A DNA stretch of 64,000 bases. It comes from Myxococcales bacterium (GTDB lineage: Bacteria > Myxococcota_A > Bradymonadia > UBA7976 > UBA1532). The notes under the pieces are model-generated. The model was given only the letters and a program-made list of their open reading frames with translations. It made no database searches and had not been told where the DNA came from. The position numbers and the translations under genes were made by a program. The number at the start of each line of letters is the position of its first letter. The first letter of the stretch is position 1. Below, piece after piece: positions 1-8,937 of the stretch. The stretch lies in NCBI GenBank assembly GCA_020633465.1, contig JACKDN010000006.1, positions 319,948 to 383,947 of the forward strand, written 5' to 3'.

Positions 1-1
1 C

Positions 2-109
2 CAGCTGGTGTTCGACGACGCCTTCTACGCCCGCTACGCCGAGCAGATCGCCGATCTGTTGCTGTACGGGCTGCTGGGCCCGCGGCCGAGCCCGCCCGTC
101 GTCGACTGA
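2..109 (+). CDS. C-terminal end of a TetR-like regulator (partial)
   Basis: Only the last 35 codons are present, cut by the window edge, ending in TGA at 107-109. The residues FDDAFYARYAEQIADLLLYG followed by a short Pro-rich tail resemble the last helix of TetR-family repressors, where a Phe/Tyr-rich amphipathic helix ends the ligand-binding domain. There is no DNA-binding part to confirm this. It converges on the hydrolase gene, whose stop lies 10 bp away. Identification is an inference from a short tail. Confidence 0.4.
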   Translation, partial: QLVFDDAFYARYAEQIADLLLYGLLGPRPSPPVVD

Positions 110-119
110 CGCCGCCGCG

Positions 120-1315
120 TCAGCGCGACTCGACCTGCATGGCCACCGGCGGCGCCGGGGGCGCGTCCAGCCAAGCGCGCGCGTCCGCGTCGTCCAGCAG
201 CGCGCCCCGCAGCATCGCCACCACCACGCCGGCCGTCGCCCGCCGCATCGGCTCGCGGTTGGCCGCCCCGGGGCAGAAGGCGCAGGTCAGGCCGCAGGCC
301 GCCAGATCGTCCTGCAGCAGATCCATGTGTCCGTTGTCGGGTGTGACGACGTGCCAGACCGGCGCCGACGTCGCCTCCCAGAACTGGACGTGGTTGCAGC
401 CCGCCGGCGCGCAGGCGCCGCCCTGGCCCGTGCCCAGCACCAGCGCCGGCATCGCCAGGTTCAGCGGCATGGCGGTCAGCCCCGCGCCGGGCGCGCACAC
501 CGGGCCCGACTGATCGACGGGATCGAGGGCGGCGACCGCGCCGGCCGCGTCGCCGAGGGCGAGCGCCATGCGATAGGCCACCTGCCCGCCCCGCGAGTGG
601 CCGGCCAGCGCGAGGTGGTCCGTGGCCACCTGCACCTGCGCCAGCCCGGCCAGCCGCGGGCGCAGCCAGTCCAGCAGCGCCAGCGCCGCGGCCGTCTCGT
701 CCTCGATCGTCGGCTTGCCGAGCGGGATGCCGTCGGCGGGGTACATCTGGGGGGCGACGACCACGAAGCCGTGGCCGGCGATGCGGTCCAGCAGCGGGTC
801 GTACAGGCCGTGCGGCACGAGGAAGCCGTGCTGGAACAGCACGACGGGGTAGCGGCCCGGCACGGTCGGCGCCCAGACGCGCAGCGCCTTGGGCGCGCCG
901 TCGTCGCCGGCGGCGACGGTCACCAGGCGCGTGGCCAGCGAGCCCAGCTCGAAGGGGGGCGCGACGCCGCGATACAGCGGCGCCACCTCACCCGCGTCGG
1001 CGGCCGGCGGCGCGGCGTCCTGGCGCGCGGGGCGGCCGCGTCCGGCGCCGCGGCGTCCGAGGGCGGGGCCGCGTCGAGGGGCGGCGTCGTCCGCCGGCGC
1101 CGCCATGTCGACCGGCAGGGCGGCGTCGGGCGCCGCGTCGAGGGCCGCGTCCGGGCGCGCGCGCCCTGTCGGGGCCGAGGCGCCGCGTCGACCGCGGCGT
1201 CCACGGCGCGGCGCTGCGCGTCGGCCGAGACCGACGCGCCGCCACCGCCGTCGTCGTCGTCACAGCCCAGCGCCGCCACCATCACCAGCACCCACACGCC
1301 TCGCCCGATTCGCAC
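120..1315 (-). CDS. Lipoprotein alpha/beta hydrolase (chlorophyllase/dienelactone hydrolase-like), frameshifted linker
   Basis: The intact catalytic part (120-1106) is an alpha/beta hydrolase: FQHGF oxyanion-loop region, nucleophile elbow GHSRGG, a DPVDQSG acid region, and NGHMD with the candidate catalytic His. The real start is probably GTG at 1315, 6 nt after a G-rich Shine-Dalgarno. From there a signal peptide ends in the lipobox VAALGC, so the product would be an outer-membrane or periplasmic lipoprotein esterase. Between about 1040 and 1180 the Asp-Ala-Ala-Pro linker switches between two frames three times. The pieces DAAVDAAP, DAALDAAPDAALPVD, PLDAAPPSDAAAPDAAAP and DAAPPAADAGE lie in alternating frames. 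I therefore treat it as one gene with indels, either assembly errors in a GC-rich repeat or a recent lesion. Substrate unknown. Confidence 0.65.
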
Positions 1316-1392
1316 GTCTGCCCCCTCGATTCGACCGTCGAGTAGATTGGCGCCCCGACGCGCCCACCGCAACCGCGTCGCGGGCGCGCCGG

Positions 1393-1764
1393 TCAGCCCG
1401 CCGCGTCGGCGGCGATCGCGGCCAACGCCTCGAGCACCAGCGGGTGCTCGCCCAAGGCCGGCAGCACCTCGATGCGCAGCCCCGGACAGGCCGCGCGCGC
1501 CGCCTCGACCAGCGGCGGCAGATCGTGGGCGACGTGCCCCCCGCCCGACATGAACAGGGGCAGCACCCGCAGCCGCTCGACGCCGTCCGCGAGCGCGGCG
1601 GCGGCCGCCTCGCCCAGGCTGGGCGGGCACAGCTCGAGGTAGGCCAGGGCCACCGCCTCGGGGCGGCCCAGGCGCTCGCCGAGCCGAGCGGCCAGCGCCT
1701 CGAGCGGCGCGCGCCACGCGCCCCGGCGGCTGCCGTGTGCGAAGAGGACGAGTCGGTCGCGCAT
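1393..1764 (-). CDS. CbiX/SirB-type sirohydrochlorin chelatase-like protein
   Basis: A 123-residue protein. It begins RDRLVLFAHGSRRGAW, the FAHGSR strand-loop typical of the CbiX/SirB class II chelatases that insert Co2+ or Fe2+ into sirohydrochlorin. LPLFMSGGGHVAHDLP supplies the second metal-site His region (family: LFLxxGxHxxxDIP). The length fits a short single-domain chelatase (CbiX-S/SirB, 120-130 aa). No other cobalamin or siroheme gene is adjacent. It is 63 bp downstream of the PiT-like permease on the same strand and could be cotranscribed. Metal preference cannot be read from the sequence. Confidence 0.75.
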   Translation of the reverse strand: MRDRLVLFAHGSRRGAWRAPLEALAARLGERLGRPEAVALAYLELCPPSLGEAAAAALADGVERLRVLPLFMSGGGHVAHDLPPLVEAARAACPGLRIEVLPALGEHPLVLEALAAIAADAAG

Positions 1765-1826
1765 GGCGGACAGGATGCGCGACCCCGACCGCCCGATGCG
1801 AGAAAGTGAGGCGCCCCGGGGTCGGA

Positions 1827-2945
1827 TCAGCCGAGCAGGGCCTCGGCCACCGCGGGGTTGATGATGCCGGCCAGCACCAGCGCCACCACGAAGCCGATGG
1901 TGACGTAGAGCAGGTCCTTGCCGATCAGCATCGCGGCGTGCTTGAAGGTGCGCTCCTCCTTGCCCGAGTTGCGCACCGCCATCGCCAGCTCGCGCCCGGC
2001 CAGCAGGCCGACGAACACCCAGGTGGTGCTCATGGGCATCTTGCTGACGAACTTGAAGACGTAGAGGATCACCGCATAGATGAAGTCGATGACCGTCGCG
2101 GCGCGCACGTCGGTCACGTCGTTCTTCTCGTCCACCACCTGCTGCACCCGCTCGCCGCCCATGCGGAACAGCAGGCCCAGGCCGAGGAAGATGGTGCCGC
2201 TGAAGGCCGCGAACTCCCAGCCCGACAGCTGGCGGGGCAGGTAGACCGCCACGTTGGCGGCGTCCTGCATCAGCCACACCGACCACAGCAGCGCGGTGGT
2301 GATCCACTGGCCGGCCCGCCAGGCCGGGTGGGCCGCGCCGCGGAAGGTGCGCTTCATCCAGTCGCCGAGCACGAACCACACGACCACCGCGCACACGAAG
2401 GCGATGCCGTAGCCGCTGATCGACTTCAGCGTCACCTTCCAGATGCTGCTGCCGGTGGTCGCGAAGGCGCTCAGCAGCAGGAAGGTGGTCGACACCGGCA
2501 TCCGCAGCCGGGTGAGGATGAGCAGGAAGATGGGCGCGGCGATGTGCAGGAAGTGGAACTGCGTCGGCGCCGTCGCGAAGCCCTTGGCCGCCAGGCGCTG
2601 ATACGAGACGTCGCCGTCGTAGGTGATCCAGCTGTAGGTCATCGTGACGAGGAACACCCCGCCGATCCACAGCCACAGGTGCCACCAGGGGCGGCCCTGG
2701 TTCGAGGCGATGAAGGTGCCGAGGGTCTGGACGCTGTCGTTGGCCACCGCCGAGTAGGCGGCGATGGCGAAGCCGACCCACATCGCCACCTTGGGGACGT
2801 CGTAGGTGGCCCCGGCCACGAAGAACATCAGGCCGAGCAGGAGGAGGAAGTTGCGCTCGCGGAGCGCGACGTCGACGAAGCCGCTGCGGAGCCCCCTGCT
2901 GGAGGCCCCGAGGCCGTCGACCATGGCCGTGTTTTCGACGCTCAT
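1827..2945 (-). CDS. PiT-like (inorganic phosphate transporter family) membrane protein
   Basis: A 372-residue polytopic membrane protein with about ten hydrophobic segments. Two halves each carry a PiT-like signature: AVANDSVQTLGTFI near the N-terminus (compare GANDVANA in PiT carriers), and the P-x-STT motifs RMPVSTTFLLLSAFAT and KMPMSTTWVFVGLLAGRE. This supports a Na+- or H+-coupled anion (phosphate or sulfate) carrier in the inner membrane, although the canonical GANDVANA string is altered. ATG at 2943-2945 was chosen because upstream codons are Arg/Pro-rich and not membrane-like. No phosphate-regulon gene or PhoU-like partner is adjacent, so the substrate is uncertain. Confidence 0.65.
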   Translation of the reverse strand: MSVENTAMVDGLGASSRGLRSGFVDVALRERNFLLLLGLMFFVAGATYDVPKVAMWVGFAIAAYSAVANDSVQTLGTFIASNQGRPWWHLWLWIGGVFLVTMTYSWITYDGDVSYQRLAAKGFATAPTQFHFLHIAAPIFLLILTRLRMPVSTTFLLLSAFATTGSSIWKVTLKSISGYGIAFVCAVVVWFVLGDWMKRTFRGAAHPAWRAGQWITTALLWSVWLMQDAANVAVYLPRQLSGWEFAAFSGTIFLGLGLLFRMGGERVQQVVDEKNDVTDVRAATVIDFIYAVILYVFKFVSKMPMSTTWVFVGLLAGRELAMAVRNSGKEERTFKHAAMLIGKDLLYVTIGFVVALVLAGIINPAVAEALLG

Positions 2946-3176
2946 TTCGGTTTCCCGTGTGGGGGCGATGGCCCCCGCTGCCGTCGGGCGAAGAGGTACG
3001 CCCGCACCGCCTCGGACCGGCGTCGGGAATTCAACAGTTGTGTGACATCGCTCGGGGTGGGCCCGGCCGGCCGGCCCGCGCGGGCGCGCGCCCACGGACG
3101 CCGCCGGCGGGGCGACGCGCGCCGCCCCGCGGATCGGTAACATCCTGAAACAGAAGCGAAATGAAGGCGACGCGGC

Positions 3177-4109
3177 TCAGCGGCAGAGGCCGTCGTCCGG
3201 CGTCGCGCGCGGGAAGGTGCCGGCCTGCATCAGCAGCTGCTCGGCGTCGCGCACCTCGCCACAATCGATGGCGCCCGAGCCGTCGAGATCGAGGTCCAGC
3301 CCGCCCGCCGCGCCGACCGCGCGGCGCAGCACGAAGCGGCTCTGGCCCTCGCTCGGCGGCAGCTCCGTGTCGCTGCTGCACAGCCCGCTGCTGGCGGCCA
3401 GGACCACCTTGTCGACGGCCGACTGCACCTCGCCCTCGATCCGGTCGGGCCCCACCACCGTGCCGCGGAAGCGCAGCCGCGTGCGCTGCACCACCTGCAC
3501 GTCGCACGCGGGCTCGCCGTTGCGGTTGACCACGACGAAGGTGACGCCGGGCGCGTCGTCGCCCTCGGTGTCCTCCACGCGCGGATCGTCCACGCTGCTG
3601 GGCAGCGCCTCGGTGGGCGCGATGTCGGACGCCCCCCACAGATCGACCAGCTCGGCGGTGAAGTACGCGTCGCCGGGCTCGCGCCCCAGCAGGAAGCCGC
3701 TGAGGTAGTGCGACTCGAGGCTGTCGGGGATGGCCGGCGGCACCACGGTGCGCAGCCCCGCCACCAGCGGGCTCAGCTCCTGCCCGCACAGCTGCACGTG
3801 CTGGCGAAGCACCACCTGCAGGTCGTCCTCGGACACCTCGGCGATGTCCACCAGGTAGGTGCTCCAGATGATGTTCTCGACCGACGTGCCCAGCGCCTCG
3901 AGGCACTTGCGATCCTCGACCCAGAGCAGCCACTGACCGGCCGCGTCCTCGAGGGGGCCGGTCGCGCCCATGTCGACGCGCGGCCCCCCGTCGTTGGCCG
4001 GCGGCGCGGCGTCGGGCGCGGCCGCGTCCAGATCGGGGAACAGCCCCTCGCCGCGCTCGACGCTGCTGCAGCCGCCCAGCGCGAGGGCCAGCGCCAGCAG
4101 GCGGCGCAT
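3177..4109 (-). CDS. Secreted lipoprotein of unknown function
   Basis: A 310-residue lipoprotein. The signal peptide MRRLLALALALGGC ends in lipobox ALGGC and is followed by an Asp-Ala-Pro linker (DLDAAAPDAAPPANDGG) typical of this genome's surface lipoproteins. The mature part has no domain I recognise. It contains Cys residues (CDVQVVQR, SSGLCSSD, DCGEVRD) and a short calcium-loop-like segment DLDLDGSGAIDCGE near the C-terminus. ATG at 4107-4109 overlaps the stop codon of the upstream porin gene by one base (TGATG on the coding strand). Translation is therefore probably coupled, and the protein may work with that porin. Confidence 0.75.
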   Translation of the reverse strand: MRRLLALALALGGCSSVERGEGLFPDLDAAAPDAAPPANDGGPRVDMGATGPLEDAAGQWLLWVEDRKCLEALGTSVENIIWSTYLVDIAEVSEDDLQVVLRQHVQLCGQELSPLVAGLRTVVPPAIPDSLESHYLSGFLLGREPGDAYFTAELVDLWGASDIAPTEALPSSVDDPRVEDTEGDDAPGVTFVVVNRNGEPACDVQVVQRTRLRFRGTVVGPDRIEGEVQSAVDKVVLAASSGLCSSDTELPPSEGQSRFVLRRAVGAAGGLDLDLDGSGAIDCGEVRDAEQLLMQAGTFPRATPDDGLCR

Positions 4110-5506
4110 CAGAACCTCCACTTGACGTCGATCGACGCCGCCATGATGTAGCCGCCGTGGGTGTAGCCGGGGAAGCCGGGGTTGCCCGTCTGCAGGCCCT
4201 GCGTGTCGGCCGCGCGCTGCAGCGGCGTGTCCTCGGCCAGATCGGGCACCTCGTCGCACAGCTCGGTGACGCCCTCGGCGCAGTCGGGGTAGTCGCCGTC
4301 CGCGCGCACGGTCTTGCGCGTCTCCTCGACCAGCAGCGCGTGCAGCTGGATGGCCAGATCGACGGTCAGCTCTTCGCCCCACACCTCGAAGTCGCGCCCC
4401 GCGCCCAGCCCGAGCACCACGCGGTCGTTGTCGACGTAGTTGGTGCGCCCGGTCTGCGGCGGCACCGGCGACGGGCTCCAGCCGACGCCGCCGCGGAAGT
4501 AGGTGCGCGGGTTGACCGGGTACTCGACGCCCAGCTTCCAGTCGTAGGTGTCCTCGAAGCCGGCCAGCTCGGCGCGCGCGTCGAGGTAGTTCGACCAGCC
4601 CTGCCAGGTGCCCTCGACGGTGCCGGTCAGGCCGTTGGGCGCCACCAGGGCGACCGAGCCGCTCAGGCGCGGCGGCGAGTACTGCCGCACCACGTTCAGC
4701 GGCTGGATGATCGGCTCGGCGTCCTCGTCGCCGCGCAGCTGCACCTGGTTGTAGCCCTCGAGGCCGACGAACAGCTCGTCCTGGAAGGCGGCGCCGATGC
4801 GCAGCCAGTCGTAGGGATCGACGCGCAGGCCGGCGGTCAGCGCGGCGCGCGCGCTCTGCTCGATGTCGACGTTGATCAGCGAGGTCGAGGGATCGGTCGA
4901 GTTGGGCGTGTAGACGTTGTTGATGGTGCGCGCCGCGGGCACCACCATCAGGCCCATCCCCATCGAGAACCAGGGCAGCAGCCGATAGCCCAACCCCAGG
5001 GCGATCACCTCGCCGGCGGCGCGGTCGCCCACCAGCTCGAAGCGCAGCCGGTTGGTGAAGTACTGCTCCTGCTCGTCGGGGAAGGCCGTGCGCATACGAG
5101 CGAAGCCGTCGAAGGGCACGAAGAACGCGGCGCCGATCGCCACGTCGTCGTCGAACAGCTTCAGGGTGAGGCCGACCGTGGCGCCCAGCACGCCGTCGGG
5201 ATCCTCGCGGTCGACGCGCGGGTTCAGCCGCTGGCCGTAGGCGGGCGGATCGTAGCCCGAGGGGCGCGGCGACAGCAGGATCGACGTGCGGTTGAAGCTG
5301 CCGACGATGCCCAGGCCGATCTCGTTGCGGCCGAAGGGCAGCCCCGCCGGGTTGTGGAAGGTGGCCATGTAGTCGGACGACAGCGCGGCCACCGCCCCGC
5401 CCATCGCCTGGGCGCGGGCCCCGGCGCCGAACAGGTCGAAGGGGTTGGCGTGCGCGCCGACGGGCAGGCTGGCCCCGAGGGCCGCCGCGAAGAGGATCGA
5501 TCGCAT
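4109..5506 (-). CDS. FadL/OmpP1-type outer-membrane transport protein
   Basis: A 465-residue beta-barrel protein. After an N-terminal signal (MRSILFAAALGASLPVGAHA) comes NPFDLFGAGARAQAMGGA and YMATFHNPAGLP. These are the hallmark N-terminal plug/hatch sequences of the FadL/OmpP1/TodX family, which admits hydrophobic compounds such as long-chain fatty acids or aromatics. The middle and C-terminal parts alternate hydrophobic and polar residues and end in KWRF, a C-terminal Phe signature for BAM-dependent barrels. ATG at 5504-5506 directly precedes the hydrophobic signal core. It is followed by the overlapping lipoprotein gene. The transported compound is unknown. Confidence 0.82.
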   Translation of the reverse strand: MRSILFAAALGASLPVGAHANPFDLFGAGARAQAMGGAVAALSSDYMATFHNPAGLPFGRNEIGLGIVGSFNRTSILLSPRPSGYDPPAYGQRLNPRVDREDPDGVLGATVGLTLKLFDDDVAIGAAFFVPFDGFARMRTAFPDEQEQYFTNRLRFELVGDRAAGEVIALGLGYRLLPWFSMGMGLMVVPAARTINNVYTPNSTDPSTSLINVDIEQSARAALTAGLRVDPYDWLRIGAAFQDELFVGLEGYNQVQLRGDEDAEPIIQPLNVVRQYSPPRLSGSVALVAPNGLTGTVEGTWQGWSNYLDARAELAGFEDTYDWKLGVEYPVNPRTYFRGGVGWSPSPVPPQTGRTNYVDNDRVVLGLGAGRDFEVWGEELTVDLAIQLHALLVEETRKTVRADGDYPDCAEGVTELCDEVPDLAEDTPLQRAADTQGLQTGNPGFPGYTHGGYIMAASIDVKWRF

Positions 5507-5617
5507 GAGGCGCGCTTTAGCACACCGGGGGCGGTTGTGCGAAGCGCGCGCGACGACGGTTGCCAAACCCCCGTCGCCCCCTCAGAATCCCCGCCCCGCG
5601 CACTCACGGGAGGCCCC

Positions 5618-6673
5618 ATGGACGAGCTACTGTCGAAGGAGCTGTTCGCCGGCAACACGGTCGCCGACGCCGCGCAGTTCGTCGGCTACCTGTTCCTGAC
5701 GTTCCTGGCCGCGAAGCTGCTGCAGGCCGTCTTCAAGGGCGTGCTGTCCAAGTGGGCCGCGCGGTCGAAGAACAAGTTCGACGACATCCTGCTGGCCGCG
5801 TTCCGCCAGCCGATCTACTGGATCGCGCTGGTCACCGGCCTCGACGCGTCGCTGAACTCGCTGCACCTGCCGGCGGGCCTCAACGAGGTGGTGGGCAACG
5901 TCACCACCGTGCTGGTGATGATGTTCGTCGCGTGGAGCATCTCGAACCTGATCACCGGGCTCCGCACGGTCTACGTCGACCCGCTCGTCGAGTCGACCGA
6001 GAGCCGGCTGGACGATCAGATCATCCCGATCGTCGAGAAGACGCTGAAGGTGGCGACGTGGTCGTTCGCGCTGCTGATCGCCTTCGACAACATCGGCTTC
6101 GACATCGTCTCGCTGCTGACCGGCCTGGGCATCGGCGGCCTGGCCCTGGCGATGGCCGCGAAGGACACGCTGGCCAACGTCTTCGGCTCGGTCACCATCT
6201 TCGCCGACCAGCCCTTCCAGGTGGACGACGTCATCACCATCAAGGGCCACACGGGCACCGTCGTCGATCTGGGGCTGCGCACCTGCCGGCTGCGCACCTT
6301 CGAGGGCACGATGGTCACCATCCCCAACTCGCTGATGGTGGGCGACTGCATCGAGAACCTGTCCGCGCGGCCGGCGCGCAAGTTCAACGGCACCATCGGC
6401 CTCGTGTACTCGACGACCAGCGACCAGCTGACCGCCGCCATGCAGGCGCTGCGCGACATCCTGGCGGCGCACCCGAAGGTGCGCGAGGACTACGCGGTGC
6501 GCTTCGCCAACTTCGGCGACTCGGCGCTGCAGCTGACGGTGCTGTACTGGGTGGTGCCGCCGGGCGAGTACTTCGACGTGGTCAGCGAGATCAACGTGAC
6601 CATCAAGCAGCGCTTCGACGCCGAGGGCTGGGAGATGGCCTTCCCCAGCATGACCCTCTACAAGGGCGACTGA
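5618..6673 (+). CDS. MscS-family mechanosensitive channel
   Basis: A 351-residue inner-membrane protein with about four N-terminal transmembrane segments. The pore helix (GLGIGGLALAMAAKDTLAN) is Gly/Ala-rich like TM3 of MscS. It is followed by the beta-domain signature VFGSVTIFADQPFQVDD and TVVDLGLRTCRLRTFEGTM, then IPNSLMVGDCIEN. The cytoplasmic alpha/beta tail ends with WEMAFPSMTLY, matching family members that end F-P-x-x-T. The channel would release solutes on hypo-osmotic shock. ATG at 5618 follows GGGAGG with a 5-nt spacing. It is divergent from the FadL-like gene, with about 110 bp between them for both promoters. Confidence 0.9.
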   Translation: MDELLSKELFAGNTVADAAQFVGYLFLTFLAAKLLQAVFKGVLSKWAARSKNKFDDILLAAFRQPIYWIALVTGLDASLNSLHLPAGLNEVVGNVTTVLVMMFVAWSISNLITGLRTVYVDPLVESTESRLDDQIIPIVEKTLKVATWSFALLIAFDNIGFDIVSLLTGLGIGGLALAMAAKDTLANVFGSVTIFADQPFQVDDVITIKGHTGTVVDLGLRTCRLRTFEGTMVTIPNSLMVGDCIENLSARPARKFNGTIGLVYSTTSDQLTAAMQALRDILAAHPKVREDYAVRFANFGDSALQLTVLYWVVPPGEYFDVVSEINVTIKQRFDAEGWEMAFPSMTLYKGD

Positions 6674-6682
6674 CCGAGCCCC

Positions 6683-8845
6683 TCACTCCCCGCGGCGGTA
6701 CAGCGTCACCTGCCACGGCTCGGGCTGCATCGCGACCGCCAGCGTCTTCCCGTCGGGCGAGAAGCGGGCCGTCGGCGTGGCGCTCATCGTGCGCGGCACG
6801 ACGCCCAGCGACTGCCGGCCGCCGCCCTGCAGATCGACCAGCTGCAGGTCCAGGCCGTCGCGGCCCCACACCAGCCAGCGGCCGTCCGGCGACAGATCGA
6901 TCATCGACGGCACGCTCGCCGACCACACCCCGCCGGTGGTGTCGAAGGTGACGCGGCGCTCGCCCAGGACGACCGTGCAGGCCGCCGTGCCGCAGTACTC
7001 GAGCAGCACGCCGTCGCCGGCCGGCCAGGCCTGCACCAGCGCGCCGCCCTCGGCCTCGAGCGCCACCCCCTTCGTCTCGAGCGCCGGCGATCCTTCGCGC
7101 GTCTCGCCCACGTCGTGCAGCGCCAGCGCCGGCCCCTGCTGCACCAGCAGCTTGCCGCCCCGCGCCCGCAGCCCGCGGCGATCCATCCGCCCCTGGCTGT
7201 CGAAGTTCAGCAGCGACCGCCCGCTCTTCGCGTCGTAGTAGGTGAAGGTGCCGCCGAAGTCGTCCGCCACGACGACGCCGCAGTCGCCCGACAGGCCGAA
7301 CATCCAGCCGCCGTCGTGCTTCACCTTGGCGCCGGGCTTCCACGTCGCGCCCTGCGCCCGGAACACCTGCACGGCCCCGCCGTAGATGCGCGCGGCGAAG
7401 GTGCCGTCGGCGCAGCCCTCGAGACCGTCCACGTCCTTGCCCAGCCCCTTGGATTGATACAGCCGCCCCCCGTCGGCCACCGAGAACACCCGCACGCGGT
7501 CGTCGTTGCCGCCGGCGACCAGGCGGTCGTTGCCCAGGAAGGCCAGCCCCGCGACGGTGCCCGGCGCCTTCTGCCCCGAGGTGCGCCCCGTCTTCGGGTG
7601 GGCGTCGATCACGCGCGTCGCGGCCCAGCCGAGGCCCGGCGCCGCCACCGCGGCCACCTGCGCCGAGGCCGCCACCGCCACCTTCGCCCGCGGCGTCGCC
7701 TCCCGCCCCGGCGCGACCAGCTTCACCGCCGTCACCGCCCCGTCGTAGCTGCCCACGTAGGCCCGCTCGGCGTCCGCCGCCAGCACGCGCGGCGCCTTCT
7801 TCAGCGCCACCTTCGCCTTCGTCTCGAGCGAGTACTCGTCCAGCAGCGACAGCGTGTCGTCCGCGCCCGTCGTCCCGAACGCCGCCACCCACTGCTGCCC
7901 CGCGTCCACCACGCCCATCGACGCGGTCATCGGCTCGCTCAGCGCGCGCGGCTTCTCGGCGCCCAGGTCGTACAGCAGCACCTTGCTGTCGGGCGTGTCG
8001 TTCAGGTTGTACGCCTCGATGTGCCCCGTGCTGACCAGCAGCAGCGGACCGCGCTTGGTCGCCCCTTGAATCACCCAGCCCGGCCGCGCGCCCAGATCGG
8101 CCGCGTCCATGCAGCCCTGCACGCCCTTCTCGATCACCGTGATGCACAGCGGCCCGCTGCCCCCGCCGCTGTCGAAGTGCGCCGTCACCACCTTGCCGTC
8201 CTCGGCGTCCAGGAAGTCGACGTGGCGCTTCGGCCCCGCGGGCAGCGCGAAGCTGGCCCCGTCGCTGCACCGCACCGCCACCAGGTTGGACTTCAGCCGC
8301 CCGACCCCCGAGCGCTGCTCGGCGAAGACGTAGCCCCCGCCCGCGCCCACCAGATCACCGGGCACCGGCGCCCGCCAGCGCGGCGCGCCGTCGGGGCCCA
8401 GCCCCACCGCCATCAACGTCTTCTGCCCGTCCGGCCCGGTCCCGCGCGCCGTCGCCACCATCAGCTGGTAGCCCGGGCAGTCGGCCAGGCTGGTGCCCGG
8501 CGCCTCGAGCGGCGCGGTCCAGCGCACCGCCCCGCTGGCCGCGTCGCGCCCCTCGACCTCGGCCTTGCCCGTCCACAGGACGCCCACGGTGTCGTCCACC
8601 ACCGCCAGCCCGGTCGCCTGCACGTCGTCGGGCGCGGGCGACGCGGCCTTCCAGCGCTGCGTGCCCTTGGCGGCGTCGAGCGCCACGACCGCGTTGTCCC
8701 AGGTGACGACGACCACGCTGCCGCCGCCCAGGCCCATCGCCTTCGGCCCCGCCTCGGGGCTGACCGTCCGCGTCCACAGCGGCTTCGCCGCCCACGCCGA
8801 TCCCGCGCTCAACAGCAGCGCCATTCCCCACGATCCCGCGCGCAT
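6683..8845 (-). CDS. Exported beta-propeller protein (PQQ/WD40-like repeats)
   Basis: A 720-residue protein with a Sec signal peptide (LLLSAGSAWA) followed by repeated blades. Examples are VVVVTWDNAVVALDAAKGTQ, VVDDTVGVLWTGKAEVEGRD, VAGLAFLGNDRLVAGGNDDR and LSPDGRWLVWGRDGLDLQL. The ALDAAKGTQRWKAAS blade is PQQ-enzyme/BamB-like, while the later LSPDGRWL and FSPDGKTLAVA blades are WD40/TolB-like. A periplasmic scaffold or binding role is likely; no catalytic motif was seen. The ATG at 8843-8845 was chosen because it immediately precedes the hydrophobic signal. It converges with mscS, with a 9-bp gap between stops, and is divergent from the lipoprotein gene at 8938. Confidence 0.7.
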   Translation of the reverse strand: MRAGSWGMALLLSAGSAWAAKPLWTRTVSPEAGPKAMGLGGGSVVVVTWDNAVVALDAAKGTQRWKAASPAPDDVQATGLAVVDDTVGVLWTGKAEVEGRDAASGAVRWTAPLEAPGTSLADCPGYQLMVATARGTGPDGQKTLMAVGLGPDGAPRWRAPVPGDLVGAGGGYVFAEQRSGVGRLKSNLVAVRCSDGASFALPAGPKRHVDFLDAEDGKVVTAHFDSGGGSGPLCITVIEKGVQGCMDAADLGARPGWVIQGATKRGPLLLVSTGHIEAYNLNDTPDSKVLLYDLGAEKPRALSEPMTASMGVVDAGQQWVAAFGTTGADDTLSLLDEYSLETKAKVALKKAPRVLAADAERAYVGSYDGAVTAVKLVAPGREATPRAKVAVAASAQVAAVAAPGLGWAATRVIDAHPKTGRTSGQKAPGTVAGLAFLGNDRLVAGGNDDRVRVFSVADGGRLYQSKGLGKDVDGLEGCADGTFAARIYGGAVQVFRAQGATWKPGAKVKHDGGWMFGLSGDCGVVVADDFGGTFTYYDAKSGRSLLNFDSQGRMDRRGLRARGGKLLVQQGPALALHDVGETREGSPALETKGVALEAEGGALVQAWPAGDGVLLEYCGTAACTVVLGERRVTFDTTGGVWSASVPSMIDLSPDGRWLVWGRDGLDLQLVDLQGGGRQSLGVVPRTMSATPTARFSPDGKTLAVAMQPEPWQVTLYRRGE

Positions 8846-8937
8846 CGTCCCTCCCTGTCTTCGGGTCGCGAGCATCGCCGACGGCGGCCGTCGCGGCAAC
8901 CGGGCGTCGGTCCGACGTTTCGAGTATCCTGGCCGCG

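Noticed and set aside
4157..5617. Upstream extension of the mscS frame by about 490 codons
   Set aside because: It is antisense to the FadL-like gene; the mscS start at 5618 has its own Shine-Dalgarno.
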